A DNA stretch of 14,605 bases from Nitrospinae bacterium RIFCSPLOWO2_12_FULL_45_22 (GTDB lineage: Bacteria; 2-12-FULL-45-22), in the NCBI GenBank assembly GCA_001803565.1, contig MHDQ01000115.1:1-14605 (forward strand), in the 5' to 3' direction. The notes beneath the pieces were generated by a model that saw nothing but the letters and a program-made list of their open reading frames with translations, was not told where the DNA came from and ran no database searches. The position numbers and the translations under genes are program-made. Positions 1 through 8,072 of this stretch are shown here, in pieces. Position 1 is the stretch's first letter; each line of letters starts with the position of its first letter.

Positions 1-150
1 CTCGAGTTTATAAAACTGTATAACAAAAATTCAAAACCATTTCGCTGGACTTATACGGGAGACCCTCTCACGATATAAGTATATTAATTAATGTTACAGA
101 CTACTAGTACTTCGTTACATTAAAATGTTTCCAAATGCGTAACCAAGTCT

Positions 151-240
151 TTGCCACGAAGTCACAAAGACACAAAAGTTCTAATTCATTGTTTTTAAAG
201 AAAAAAAATAACTCTTTGTGCCTTAGTGCCTTTGTGGCTA
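151..240. repeat. Imperfect inverted repeat of the CACAAAGACACAA type
   Basis: The left arm (151-180) runs from TTGCCACGAAG to CACAAAAGTT. The right arm (210-240) runs from AACTCTTTGTG to TTTGTGGCTA. They are reverse complements apart from one gap and about four mismatches, with an AT-rich loop of about 29 bases. Similar elements are common between genes in many environmental genomes, and this one may be a non-autonomous, MITE-like element. No target-site duplication was identified. Confidence 0.75.
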
Positions 241-283
241 ATACAAGTTTTTATTGTATACTTTTTTATGAAACGTTCTACTA

Positions 284-349
284 GTCAGTGGTCATTAGGT
301 CATTAGTAATTAGAAAAAAACCAATGACCAGTGACTAATGACCACTGAC
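284..349. repeat. Inverted repeat GTCAGTGGTCATTAG
   Basis: GTCAGTGGTCATTAG (284-298) is the exact reverse complement of CTAATGACCACTGAC (335-349), a perfect 15-bp arm. A second, imperfect GGTCATTAG/CCAATGACC pair lies inside it. The element contains the ATG at 338 that would extend cimA by 12 codons, which argues against that start. Confidence 0.75.
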
Positions 350-373
350 TTTAAGGGAAGTGAGGTTTTTTGT

Positions 374-1966
374 ATGAGTCGTACTATAAAGATCTATGAT
401 ACTACCTTACGGGACGGGACTCAAGGGGAAGAGATATGTTTCTCCCTGGAAGACAAATTGAGGATCGCCCAGAAGCTGGATGAATTAGGCATCCATTATA
501 TTGAAGGCGGCTGGCCCGGCTCCAATCCCAAGGATATATCCTTTTTTACAGAGATTAAAAAAGTCCCCCTAAAATCCGCTAAGGTTGCTGCTTTTGGTAG
601 CACCCGCCGGGCAAAAGTAAAGGCCGCAGATGATTATAATATAAAAACCCTTTTAGAAGCCCAAACCCCAGTAGTAACCATTGTAGGGAAAACCTGGGAC
701 TTGCATGTAAAATATGCCCTGGGGGTCTCTCTAGAAGAAAACCTGGAGCTGATTTATGACACCCTGTCTTATCTTAAAAGACAAACCGATGAAGTCATTT
801 TCGATGCCGAGCATTTCTTTGATGGCTTTAAACGTAATCAGACCTATGCCTTAAAATGCCTCCAGGTAGCGAAAGAGGCTGGTGTGGATTGGATCGTCAT
901 GTGCGATACTAACGGCGGGACTTTAGTCCATGAATTGCCTGGGATTTTGGAAAAAGTAAAAAAGGTAATAACGCCTATCCCCTTTGGTATCCATACCCAT
1001 AATGATACCGAAATGGCGGTAGCTAACTCTATCATGGCCATACAATGTGGTGCCGAACAAGTACAAGGGACTATTAACGGCTATGGTGAGAGGTGTGGCA
1101 ATGCTAACCTCTGCTCTATCATACCCAATTTGAAGCTCAAGCTCTCTCTGGGATGTATTGCTGATGAGCAACTCACCCGGCTGCGGGAAGTCTCTCATTT
1201 TGTCTCAGAACTGGCCAACCTTAAACCTATGACCCACCAGCCCTATGTGGGCAATAGTGCCTTTGCCCATAAAGGCGGTATTCATGTTAACGCCATACAA
1301 AAAAATCGAGAGACTTATGAACATATCCAGCCGGAGTTGGTAGGTAATAAACAAAGGGTATTGGTCTCTGACCTTTCCGGGAAAAGCAATGTTATGTATA
1401 AAGCCAATGAGTTTAAAATAGACCTAAAAGATAGAGAACCGGAGATCAAGCAGATTCTCAACTCCCTTAAAGAATTAGAGCATCAAGGTTATCAATTCGA
1501 AGGGGCGGAAGGTTCTTTTGCCCTATTAATGAAAGAGGCATTAGGGGAGAGGAAGAAATTTTTTGATTTGCAGGGGTTCAGGGTTATTGTAGAAAAAAGG
1601 CAAGGAGATGCTGAGCCCATTTGTGAAGCCACTATTATGCTCGATGTGAATGGAGCTGTAGAGCATACCGCGGCTATTGGCAATGGGCCAGTAAATGCCC
1701 TGGATAATGCCCTGCGTAAAGCCTTAGAAAAATTCTACCCCTCTCTCAAAGAACTTACCCTCCTGGATTATAAAGTGCGTATCCTTGATGAAAGTAGCGG
1801 TACGGAAGCTAAGACCCGGGTATTGGTCGAGTCCGGAGACCGGGAGGGAAAGTGGGGCACAGTGGGAGTATCCCGGAATATTATAGAGGCTAGCTGGCAA
1901 GCCCTGGTTGATGCCATTGAATACAAACTCGAAAAGGAATGCGAGAACGATCCCCAGGCTAAATAG
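374..1966 (+). CDS. cimA: (R)-citramalate synthase
   Basis: Condenses pyruvate and acetyl-CoA to (R)-citramalate, the first step of the threonine-independent route to 2-oxobutanoate and isoleucine; cytosolic. The product is 530 aa from the chosen start, usual for the family. The N-terminal HMGL-like TIM barrel shows [13 protein letters not shown] (residues 8-20, R13 and D14 at the metal/active site), [10 protein letters not shown] (45-54, typical of citramalate synthases rather than LeuA), and the metal-binding HTH at 207-209 in GIHTHND. The C-terminal third (about residues 390-525) is the LeuA-type dimer regulatory domain, the usual site of feedback control, probably by isoleucine. An in-frame ATG at 338 exists but lies in a repeat; ATG 374 follows the purine-rich GGGAAGTGAGG at 354-364 and starts at the conserved [14 protein letters not shown]. 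No partner isoleucine genes are in the window. LeuA or homocitrate synthase is less likely. Confidence 0.93.
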   Translation: MSRTIKIYDTTLRDGTQGEEICFSLEDKLRIAQKLDELGIHYIEGGWPGSNPKDISFFTEIKKVPLKSAKVAAFGSTRRAKVKAADDYNIKTLLEAQTPVVTIVGKTWDLHVKYALGVSLEENLELIYDTLSYLKRQTDEVIFDAEHFFDGFKRNQTYALKCLQVAKEAGVDWIVMCDTNGGTLVHELPGILEKVKKVITPIPFGIHTHNDTEMAVANSIMAIQCGAEQVQGTINGYGERCGNANLCSIIPNLKLKLSLGCIADEQLTRLREVSHFVSELANLKPMTHQPYVGNSAFAHKGGIHVNAIQKNRETYEHIQPELVGNKQRVLVSDLSGKSNVMYKANEFKIDLKDREPEIKQILNSLKELEHQGYQFEGAEGSFALLMKEALGERKKFFDLQGFRVIVEKRQGDAEPICEATIMLDVNGAVEHTAAIGNGPVNALDNALRKALEKFYPSLKELTLLDYKVRILDESSGTEAKTRVLVESGDREGKWGTVGVSRNIIEASWQALVDAIEYKLEKECENDPQAK

Positions 1967-2246
1967 ATAAGGGCCAAATAGCTTATTGCTTAATTAATTA
2001 TTATATTAAACGTCATAAATAAGACGACATAAGTAAATCCTAAATTCTGATTACTAAATCCTAAACAAATTCTAAATTCAAATATTCAAATTCAAGTTTA
2101 ATGATGGTTAATAATCATTTTGAATTCTTGTCATTTGATATTGTTTAGAATTTAGAGTTTCGGATTTAGGGTTTATTTTAAAGAAACTCGTTTGCTTATT
2201 ATTGTCGTTGAGTATAGTTATTATTTGCTGAAAGGAGAGGGGAGCG
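1967..2246. other. Intergenic region, cimA-ppdK
   Basis: This gap has no gene. Most of it is the long inverted repeat at 2034-2175. Downstream, TTTGCT (2191-2196) and TATAGT (2213-2218), 16 bases apart, could be the ppdK promoter but match consensus only moderately. The ribosome binding site GGAGAGGGGAG lies directly before ATG 2247. No convincing terminator follows cimA. Confidence 0.5.
2034..2175. repeat. Long imperfect inverted repeat (TAAATCCTAAATTC type)
   Basis: The left arm (about 2034-2095) begins TAAATCCTAAATTCTGA, and the right arm (about 2119-2175) ends CGGATTTAGGGTTTA. The reverse complement of the right arm follows the left arm over most of its length (TAAAcCCTAAATcCGA, then TAAATTCTAAACAA), with a loop of about 23 bases. 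It could form a long AT-rich hairpin and resembles dispersed intergenic elements of environmental bacteria. Whether it ends cimA transcription cannot be told. Confidence 0.7.
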
Positions 2247-4889
2247 ATGGTCAGAAAATATGTCTATTTCTTTGGCCCTGATGGTACAGATGGGAATGGG
2301 GCCATGCGAGACTTGTTAGGTGGTAAAGGGGCTGATTTAGCAGAAATGACCCGGCTGGGTATTCCGGTACCACCAGGGTTTACTATTACTACCGAGGCAT
2401 GCATAGAATATTTTACCAATAACCAGCAATATCCCCCAGGCATCTGGGAGCAACTAGAAGAACATCTTGCTAAACTAGAAAAGGCTATGGGAGCCAAATT
2501 CGGTCAGAAAGACCATCCCCTCTTAGTCTCTGTCCGCTCTGGCGCACGGGTATCTATGCCAGGGATGATGGATACAGTGCTAAATTTAGGTCTTAACGAT
2601 GATACGTTGGAAGGTTTAATCAAGGTCTCTAACAATCCGAGATTTGCCTACGATAGTTACCGGCGATTCTTAACCATGTTTGGTAATGTGGTGCTGGGGA
2701 TAGAACATAACCTCTTTGAAGAGGTCCTGGAAGAGGTAAAGAAGAGGGTAGCGGTTAAAACCGATGTAGAGCTTGGGGCTAATGAGCTGAAGGAGATTGT
2801 TAAGCTATATAAAGAATTGATCCGAAAGCAAAAAGGGGCTCCGTTTCCCCACGATCCCAAAGAGCAGTTAAAGTTGGCTATTAACGCCGTATTCAATTCC
2901 TGGAATAATCAACGGGCCATTACCTACCGAAGAATCAATAATATACCCGATGAGTGGGGGACCGCCGTGAATGTCCAGGCCATGGTCTTTGGTAATCTGG
3001 GCAATGATTCTGCCACGGGTGTAGCCTTTACCCGTAACCCCTCTACCGGTGAAAACCGGTTTTATGGTGAATACTTAATGAATGCCCAGGGAGAGGATGT
3101 AGTAGCCGGAATCCGTACGCCTGAAAACATAGAATCCTTAAAAGAGCCACTCCCAGGAGCATATGCTGAGTTGATGCGAATCTATAAGAAGCTGGAAAAC
3201 CATTATAAAGATATGCAGGATATAGAGTTTACTATCCAGAAGGGTAGGCTATATATGCTGCAGACCAGAAGGGGTAAAAGGACGGCCGCGGCGGCGGTTC
3301 GAGTGGCGGTAGAAATGGTAGAGGAAGGATTAATAGATAGAAATACGGCAGTCTTAAGGGTAGAACCTGGTCAGGTAGATCAATTGCTCCACCCTATGAT
3401 TGATCCTAAGGCTAAATACCAGGTCATTGCCCGGGGCTTGCCAGCTTCTCCAGGCGCAGCCGTAGGTAAAGTAGTATTCACGGCTGAAGAGGCAGAAAAA
3501 CGGGCTTCGCAGGGAGAAAAAGTTGTCCTGGTTAGGCAAGAAACCTCACCGGAAGACATCGGGGGGATGAATGCCGCTCAAGGGATCCTTACTGCTAGAG
3601 GTGGTATGACCTCCCATGCTGCCGTGGTAGCCCGCGGTATGGGCAAGTGCTGTATAGTGGGCTGTGGAGACATAACGATTGATGAAAAAGAACACCGGTT
3701 CTCCCTTAACCAATCTTTGATGGTTAAAGAGGGGGATGTTATTTCCCTTAATGGCAGTACCGGCGATGTAATCCTGGGGCCGGTGAAGCTAGTCCAGCCC
3801 ACACTGACGGGTAACTTTGCTAAGCTTATGGAATGGGCGGATGAAGTCCGCACTATAGGCATCCGGGCTAATGCTGATACCCCCCATGATGCCCAGGTAG
3901 CCAGAGATTTTGGTGCGCAGGGTATTGGGCTTTGTCGCACGGAGCATATGTTTTTCGAGCGTGATAGGATCCTGGCCGTACGGGAGATGATCCTGGCTGA
4001 CACCAAAGAAGAGCGGGAAAAGGCCCTGGCCAAGATCCTGCCTATGCAGAAGAAAGATTTCCGGGAGATATTCAAGGTAATGGATGGGCTACCGGTGACT
4101 ATTCGGCTGCTAGACCCGCCTCTACATGAATTCTTACCCCATACTGAAGAAGAGATCGCCAAGCTGGCAGAAGAAATGAGGGTCTCGCCGGAAAAACTCA
4201 GGCATAAGGTTGAGAGCCTGCGAGAGATGAACCCTATGCTAGGCCACCGGGGTTGCCGCTTAGGAATCACCTATCCGGAAATTTATGATATGCAGTCCCG
4301 GGCGATCTGTGAAGCGGCTTGTGAGCTGTTAAAAGAAGGATACAATGTATTACCTGAAATAATGATCCCTCTGGTAGGTCACGTAAAAGAATTATCAGTT
4401 ACCAGAAAGAATGTGGAGCGGATAGCCCAGCAAATAATGGCAGAGAAGGGAGTGAACGTCAGTTATCTAGCAGGTACTATGATAGAGCTGCCCCGGGCGG
4501 CCTTAACCGCCGACCAGATTGCCCGGGAGGCAGAGTTCTTCTCTTTTGGCACCAACGACCTGACCCAAACGGTATATGGCCTAAGCCGCGACGATGCGGC
4601 TAATTTCCTCCCATTTTATGTAGAACATGGCCTGTACCCGATAGATCCTTTCATAGCCATTGATCAGGAAGGCGTGGGGCAATTAATGGAGATAGGGGTC
4701 AAAAAAGGCAGGGCGGTCAGGCCTGATTTAAAGATCGGTATCTGTGGTGAACATGGTGGTGAACCTAGTTCTATTAATTTCTGCCATTCCATAGGCTTAA
4801 ATTATGTGAGTTGTTCCCCCTTCCGGGTGCCTATAGCTCGCTTAGCCGGTGCTCATGCTGCCCTGCAAAACAAGAGGAGAGATGGGTAA
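2247..4889 (+). CDS. ppdK: Pyruvate, phosphate dikinase
   Basis: Interconverts pyruvate + ATP + phosphate and PEP + AMP + PPi in the cytosol, serving either gluconeogenesis or PPi-saving glycolysis. At 880 aa it is the standard bacterial length. The N-terminal ATP-grasp half starts YVYFFGPDGTDGN and contains LLGGKGADLAEM (23-34) and SVRSGARVSMPGMMDT (95-110). The swivelling phosphohistidine domain has TARGGMTSHAAVVARGMG (449-466), with catalytic H457 next to T455, the residue type targeted by PDRP regulators elsewhere. The C-terminal TIM barrel has the PEP-binding segment GLCRTEHMFF (561-570) and GICGEHGGEP with acid/base C833. ATG 2247 follows a strong GGAGAGGGGAG site. The stop lies three bases before the ribD start, so the two are probably cotranscribed. 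No PDRP gene is in the window. Confidence 0.97.
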   Translation: MVRKYVYFFGPDGTDGNGAMRDLLGGKGADLAEMTRLGIPVPPGFTITTEACIEYFTNNQQYPPGIWEQLEEHLAKLEKAMGAKFGQKDHPLLVSVRSGARVSMPGMMDTVLNLGLNDDTLEGLIKVSNNPRFAYDSYRRFLTMFGNVVLGIEHNLFEEVLEEVKKRVAVKTDVELGANELKEIVKLYKELIRKQKGAPFPHDPKEQLKLAINAVFNSWNNQRAITYRRINNIPDEWGTAVNVQAMVFGNLGNDSATGVAFTRNPSTGENRFYGEYLMNAQGEDVVAGIRTPENIESLKEPLPGAYAELMRIYKKLENHYKDMQDIEFTIQKGRLYMLQTRRGKRTAAAAVRVAVEMVEEGLIDRNTAVLRVEPGQVDQLLHPMIDPKAKYQVIARGLPASPGAAVGKVVFTAEEAEKRASQGEKVVLVRQETSPEDIGGMNAAQGILTARGGMTSHAAVVARGMGKCCIVGCGDITIDEKEHRFSLNQSLMVKEGDVISLNGSTGDVILGPVKLVQPTLTGNFAKLMEWADEVRTIGIRANADTPHDAQVARDFGAQGIGLCRTEHMFFERDRILAVREMILADTKEEREKALAKILPMQKKDFREIFKVMDGLPVTIRLLDPPLHEFLPHTEEEIAKLAEEMRVSPEKLRHKVESLREMNPMLGHRGCRLGITYPEIYDMQSRAICEAACELLKEGYNVLPEIMIPLVGHVKELSVTRKNVERIAQQIMAEKGVNVSYLAGTMIELPRAALTADQIAREAEFFSFGTNDLTQTVYGLSRDDAANFLPFYVEHGLYPIDPFIAIDQEGVGQLMEIGVKKGRAVRPDLKIGICGEHGGEPSSINFCHSIGLNYVSCSPFRVPIARLAGAHAALQNKRRDG

Positions 4890-4892
4890 TAG

Positions 4893-6008
4893 TTGGCTAA
4901 CAAGCACTTCATGAACCGGGCCCTGACTTTAGCAGCCAGGGGCAAGGGCCAAACTACTCCTAACCCATTAGTGGGAGCTGTTATTGCTAATAGAGGAAAG
5001 ATTGTCGGGGAGGGCTATCATGCCCAGGCTGGCAGACCTCATGCTGAAATAATAGCCCTTCAACAAGCCAAACAACTCGCCGCTGGCGCTACTCTATATA
5101 TCAATCTGGAGCCCTGCTGTCATTATGGCCGCACCCCGCCCTGTACTAAAGCCATTATAGAAAGCGGTATAAAGAGGGTGGTACTGGCCATGTTGGACCC
5201 TAATCCCCTGGTATCCGGGAAAGGCAAAGAAGAGCTTATCCGGGCTGGTATCCCGGTAGAAACCGGGCTGATGGCCCAACAAGCCTATCAACTCAATGAA
5301 GTCTTCATAAAATATATTACCACCCAAAGACCTTTTGTTATCCTTAAGGCCGCTATCAGCCTGGATGGAAAGCTAGCTACCGCTAGCGGTCAATCCCGCT
5401 GGATAACTGGTATCCAATCCCGACAAATGAGCCACCAGCTCCGCCAGGAGGTAGACGCCATACTCATTGGAAAGGGGACAGTATTGGCGGATGATCCGCT
5501 ATTGACTGTCCGGTTACCCGAAGTAAAGGCAAAAAACCCCATAAAAGTGGTGGTGGATAGTACCCTGGAGATCCCCCTGGAAGCAAAGATATTCTCAGCC
5601 CAGTCCCCTGCCTCTACTATAGTTGCTACTCTGCGACATGCCCCCAGAGAAAAGATCAAACAGCTAGAAGAGAGAGGGATTCGGGTATTGATATTGCCTG
5701 AGAAGGATCAACGCGTAGACCTGGCGGAGCTCATGCAAATCCTGGCCCAGGAAGAGGTTGCTAGCATAATGATTGAAGGAGGGGCAGAGATAAATGCCAC
5801 CGCCCTCCAGCTTGGTATTGTGGATAAAGTAATCTTCTTCATTGCCCCAATTATTATTGGGGGGAAATCAGCCCCTGGTGTGCTGGGTGGGACTGGGTTT
5901 CCCGATCTTAAAAAAGCCGTGCGCTTAGAAAAGATTCAGATAAAGAAGCTGGGTAGAGACTATATGCTCCAGGGCTACATCCGGCAAACAACTGTAAGTA
6001 GTAAGTAG
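4893..6008 (+). CDS. ribD: Bifunctional riboflavin deaminase/reductase RibD
   Basis: Deaminates 2,5-diamino-6-ribosylamino-pyrimidinone 5'-phosphate and then reduces the ribosyl chain with NADPH, the second and third steps of riboflavin synthesis; cytosolic. At 371 aa it is full length. The N-terminal cytidine-deaminase-like domain has TTPNPLVGAV (21-30), HAE with zinc ligand H50 and proton shuttle E52, and PCCHYGRTPPC supplying C75 and C84. The reductase domain begins near 145 with LKAAISLDGKLATASGQSRW (151-170). The start is TTG 4893, three bases after ppdK; it restores the usual N-terminus MANKHFMNRALTLA, whereas ATG 4911 has no ribosome binding site. The C-terminal codons and stop lie in a GTAAGTA tandem repeat. 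No ribE, ribBA or ribH follows, so the pathway is scattered. There is no room for an FMN riboswitch. Confidence 0.95.
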   Translation: MANKHFMNRALTLAARGKGQTTPNPLVGAVIANRGKIVGEGYHAQAGRPHAEIIALQQAKQLAAGATLYINLEPCCHYGRTPPCTKAIIESGIKRVVLAMLDPNPLVSGKGKEELIRAGIPVETGLMAQQAYQLNEVFIKYITTQRPFVILKAAISLDGKLATASGQSRWITGIQSRQMSHQLRQEVDAILIGKGTVLADDPLLTVRLPEVKAKNPIKVVVDSTLEIPLEAKIFSAQSPASTIVATLRHAPREKIKQLEERGIRVLILPEKDQRVDLAELMQILAQEEVASIMIEGGAEINATALQLGIVDKVIFFIAPIIIGGKSAPGVLGGTGFPDLKKAVRLEKIQIKKLGRDYMLQGYIRQTTVSSK

Positions 6009-6021
6009 TAAGTAGTAAGGA
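5994..6021. repeat. Tandem heptanucleotide GTAAGTA, four copies
   Basis: Three exact GTAAGTA units (5994-6000, 6001-6007, 6008-6014) and a variant GTAAGGA (6015-6021) lie head to tail across the ribD stop codon. The last residues of RibD (VSSK) and its TAG are read from this repeat. A change in copy number would alter the RibD tail and stop. Confidence 0.9.
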
Positions 6022-6048
6022 GAAGATTCAATGAGAAAGTCTCCTTAC
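6015..6048. terminator. Hairpin between convergent ribD and acyl-CoA dehydrogenase genes
   Basis: GTAAGGAGA (6015-6023) and TCTCCTTAC (6040-6048) are perfect 9-bp reverse complements with a 16-base loop, placed between two convergent stop codons. This position suits a shared bidirectional terminator, but no T-run follows on either strand. It could equally be part of the dispersed CCTTACCCCTCACCCCTTAC repeat that continues to about 6063. Confidence 0.4.
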
Positions 6049-6066
6049 CCCTCACCCCTTACCAGG

Positions 6067-7254
6067 TTAACGGCGGGGTAAGCCTAATCCAATGTTGGAA
6101 ATGACATTCCGTTGGATCTCCGGTGTCCCACCAGCGAAAAGAGAACCCAGCGTACCTTGATAGGCTGAGGCCGTCCATCCAGCTAAAGGAGCCCATTTGG
6201 AACCTTTAGCCAGTTGGCCGTAAAGCCCTAGAATATCCATACCTATCCGGGCAATACGGAAGTTTAGCTCATCACCAAAAGTCTTTGCCAGCGAGGCTTC
6301 ATAACTAGGGAAAAGCCGCTTCCCTTGCATCCAAATAACGCGATAGGTGAGGAGTCGTGCTACCTGTACCTCGATAGCCAGCTCAGCCAGCTTGTGCCGA
6401 ACCATAGGGTCTTGAGCAAGAGGCTGGCCATTATGGCGCATCTCTTTAGCACAGGCGATCAATTCGTCGAGGGCACGGCGGGCCTGCCCGGCCATGGAGG
6501 CAAGGGTCCCGCGCTCAAAATTAAGGGTAGCCATCATGATCTTCCAGGCCTCATTCTTCTTCCCCAGCATGTTCGCTTTGGGGACGCGCACTTCATCAAG
6601 ATATATCTCATTAAAGCTATGAGCGCCAAGCATATTTATTAGGGGTCGCATGGTAATACCCGGAGACTTCAGGTCTACCAGGAAGTAACTTAGGCCCTTA
6701 TGCTTTGGGGCATTAGGATCAGTCCTGGTAGTCAGGTAGCAGTAATCAGAATGATGGGCGAGTGAGGTGAAGACTTTTTGGCCATTGATAATGTAATCGT
6801 CACCATCATCTACGGCACGGGTCTGGATGGCAGCCGAATCTGAGCCAGCACCGGGCTCTGTATAGCCCTGGCACCATATTATTTCCCCCCGCGCCGTGGG
6901 GACTAAAAACCGTTTCTTCTGCTCCTCAGTGCCATGGACCATAATAGTCGGCCCTATGATACCTGTGCCAGCTACATCCACCCGGGGCGCCCTATAGTAA
7001 GCCATCTCTTCGTTAAAGATAAGGTATTGCACATCAGAACCGCCTAAGCCACCATATTCCCTGGGCCACCAAAGGGCCAACCAGCCTTTCTTCCCCAGCT
7101 TTTTAGTAAACTCCCGGGCAAATTCCCACTCTTCTTCCGTCTCTCCTTCCCATAAGGTTAGTACACTCATCCCTTTGCTGGTAAGCTCTTTCTTAAGAAA
7201 ATCAAGGACCTCTTGCCGGAACGCCTCTTCCTCCTCGCTGAATCTAAAGTCCAT
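6067..7254 (-). CDS. Acyl-CoA dehydrogenase family protein
   Basis: FAD-dependent oxidation of an acyl-CoA thioester at the alpha-beta bond, passing electrons to ETF; substrate unknown. The product is 395 aa, a normal length. The N-terminal helical domain contains LWWPREYGGLGG (61-72). The middle beta domain has the FAD/substrate segment CQGYTEPGAGSDSAA (128-142) and INGQKVFTS (156-164). The C-terminal helical domain ends AGGTPEIQRNVISNIGLGL. At the position of the catalytic glutamate in MCAD-type enzymes (YEGT) this protein has glycine (G375). The base may sit elsewhere, as in isovaleryl-CoA and long-chain enzymes, or the protein belongs to the AGGT subgroup common in side-chain and aromatic degradation. 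ATG 7254 follows a G-rich ribosome binding site. It is convergent with ribD and has no partner beta-oxidation gene here, so its pathway cannot be set. Confidence 0.9.
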   Translation of the reverse strand: MDFRFSEEEEAFRQEVLDFLKKELTSKGMSVLTLWEGETEEEWEFAREFTKKLGKKGWLALWWPREYGGLGGSDVQYLIFNEEMAYYRAPRVDVAGTGIIGPTIMVHGTEEQKKRFLVPTARGEIIWCQGYTEPGAGSDSAAIQTRAVDDGDDYIINGQKVFTSLAHHSDYCYLTTRTDPNAPKHKGLSYFLVDLKSPGITMRPLINMLGAHSFNEIYLDEVRVPKANMLGKKNEAWKIMMATLNFERGTLASMAGQARRALDELIACAKEMRHNGQPLAQDPMVRHKLAELAIEVQVARLLTYRVIWMQGKRLFPSYEASLAKTFGDELNFRIARIGMDILGLYGQLAKGSKWAPLAGWTASAYQGTLGSLFAGGTPEIQRNVISNIGLGLPRR

Positions 7255-7293
7255 ATTCCCCCCCTTTTTCCTTCTGAAAAATGCTCCTTCCCA

Positions 7294-7352
7294 GTCATTG
7301 CGAGCCTGCTGAAGGCAAGCATGGCAATCTGATTGGAATTGCCTTTGCCATT
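7294..7352. repeat. Dispersed GTCATTGCGAGC-type palindromic element
   Basis: GTCATTGCGAGC begins at 7294 and the element runs on to a nested hairpin: GGCAAT (7323-7328) with ATTGCC (7338-7343), and ATGGCAA (7321-7327) with TTGCCAT (7345-7351). Elements beginning GTCATTGCGAG and ending GGCAATCT are widespread intergenic repeats in environmental bacteria. It lies between the acyl-CoA dehydrogenase start and the intI stop, at the chromosomal edge of the integron. Confidence 0.55.
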
Positions 7353-7411
7353 TTTATACTCAAATTTGAACTTTTTATATCATCCATCTCGATCTGAGTC
7401 AAGAGAGATGT

Positions 7412-7753
7412 TCAGATATCCAGATCATCTAGGGGACTCAACACGCCCCGCCCCCCTTGTTGCAGCACATGGGTATATATCATGGTTGTAGCGACATCCT
7501 TGTGGCCAAGCAAGGCTTGTATTGTTCTAATGTCAGTGCCTCGTTGCAGGAGATGAGTGGCGAAACTGTGGCGGAAGGTGTGTGAGCTAATACGTTTAGT
7601 TAGGCCTGCCTTACCTACAGCCACCTTGATAGCCTTGTTGATAACACTGGGGTCAACATGATGTCGGCGTATTTTGCCGCTTCGGGGATCAGTAGCTAAA
7701 TTACGGGCGGGAAATACGTACTGCCAACTCCATCTTAATCGCCCGTACAGCAT
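7412..7753 (-). pseudogene. intI: Integron integrase IntI, C-terminal fragment
   Basis: This is the C-terminal half of an integron-type tyrosine recombinase. It reads [19 protein letters not shown] and then RRHHVDPSV, strings characteristic of IntI and absent from XerC/D. The box II region follows: [12 protein letters not shown] (H58 and R61 of this frame), LLGHKD (H84) and nucleophile Y93 in MIYTHV, ending [13 protein letters not shown] as integron integrases do. It overlaps the N-terminal fragment in another frame over 7701-7753. The apparent start ATG 7753 is an accident of frame, since the first seven residues come from out-of-frame N-terminal codons. On its own it lacks the first catalytic arginine, so it should be inactive. 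Confidence 0.92.
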
Positions 7754-8048
7754 TGATTTCTTCGCCTAGCTGCTTTTTGAACACCTGTTTGTATAGGAAA
7801 ACCAGGGCATTCATGGTCTGATTCTGCGTGGATGGTGACACATCCTTATCCACTGCTAGATGAGTCAGGAAAGATTCGATCTTAGCCTCACCATTCATTA
7901 ACTCCTCTCGGCATGTCATCCGATGATACTTTATATACCGCTTAATCCAGTCACAGTATATTCGTTCCGTATGGATCGAGTAGTGATGTAGCCGCATCAC
8001 ATCCCGTACTTCGTCTAACAGTTTCCTCTTCTTTTTGGGTATTGACAT
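7701..8048 (-). pseudogene. intI: Integron integrase IntI, N-terminal fragment
   Basis: This is the N-terminal core-binding (SAM-like) domain of the same integrase: KLLDEVRDVMRLHHYSIHTE (9-28), then YCDWIKRYIKYH and FLTHLAVDKDVSPSTQNQ. After INAVRAIK (about residue 105) the reading frame leaves the IntI sequence and stops nine residues later. Intact integron integrases have roughly 120 more residues between this point and WSWQYVFPA. They carry the box I arginine, the beta-strand lysine and part of the integron-specific insertion. The join lies near 7733-7738 and shifts the frame. The ATG at 8048 is preceded by AAGGCG about eight bases upstream. The gene diverges from the cassettes, as usual. 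A sequencing or assembly error cannot explain the missing 120 residues unless a read misjoin occurred. Confidence 0.9.
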
Positions 8049-8072
8049 ATTTTTTTCGCCTTGATATATAAT
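8042..8072 (+). promoter_or_regulatory. Cassette promoter (Pc) candidate
   Basis: TTGACA (8042-8047) and TATAAT (8067-8072) both match sigma-70 consensus perfectly and are 19 bases apart. The orientation is towards the cassettes. The -35 hexamer overlaps the intI start codon on the other strand, so expression of the cassettes and of intI would interfere. A transcript would start near 8079 and run through attI into cassette 1. The spacer is two bases longer than the optimum, which should weaken the promoter. Confidence 0.6.

Larger units (their letters stand above)
1..373. other. Intergenic region upstream of cimA
   Basis: No gene is supported here. Positions 1-150 are AT-rich with no recognisable feature. 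Two inverted repeats occupy 151-240 and 284-349 and are listed separately. Weak promoter-like hexamers exist (for example TTGTGG at 232-237 and TGTATA at 255-260, 17 bases apart), but they overlap the repeat arm and I do not trust them. No T-box, leader peptide or riboswitch was recognised upstream of cimA. Confidence 0.6.

Noticed and set aside
338-373. Upstream ATG extending cimA by 12 codons
   Set aside because: It lies in the GTCAGTGGTCATTAG inverted repeat, has no ribosome binding site, and adds residues outside the family's usual start.
3578-4270. A 230-codon minus-strand frame opposite ppdK
   Set aside because: Serine- and arginine-rich product with no motif, wholly inside a conserved gene.
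4887-4895. FMN riboswitch before ribD
   Set aside because: Only three bases separate ppdK from ribD and no RFN-element sequence was recognised in the end of ppdK.
5994-6021. CRISPR-like or regulatory repeat array
   Set aside because: The units are 7 bp with no spacers; it is a simple tandem repeat.
6325-6642. A plus-strand frame opposite the acyl-CoA dehydrogenase
   Set aside because: It is a shadow frame in a conserved gene with no ribosome binding site of note.
7412-8048. A XerC/XerD chromosome-resolution recombinase or phage integrase
   Set aside because: The strings WQYVFPA, DPRSG, RRHH and [10 protein letters not shown] are integron-integrase features, and attI and attC-like sites lie next to it.
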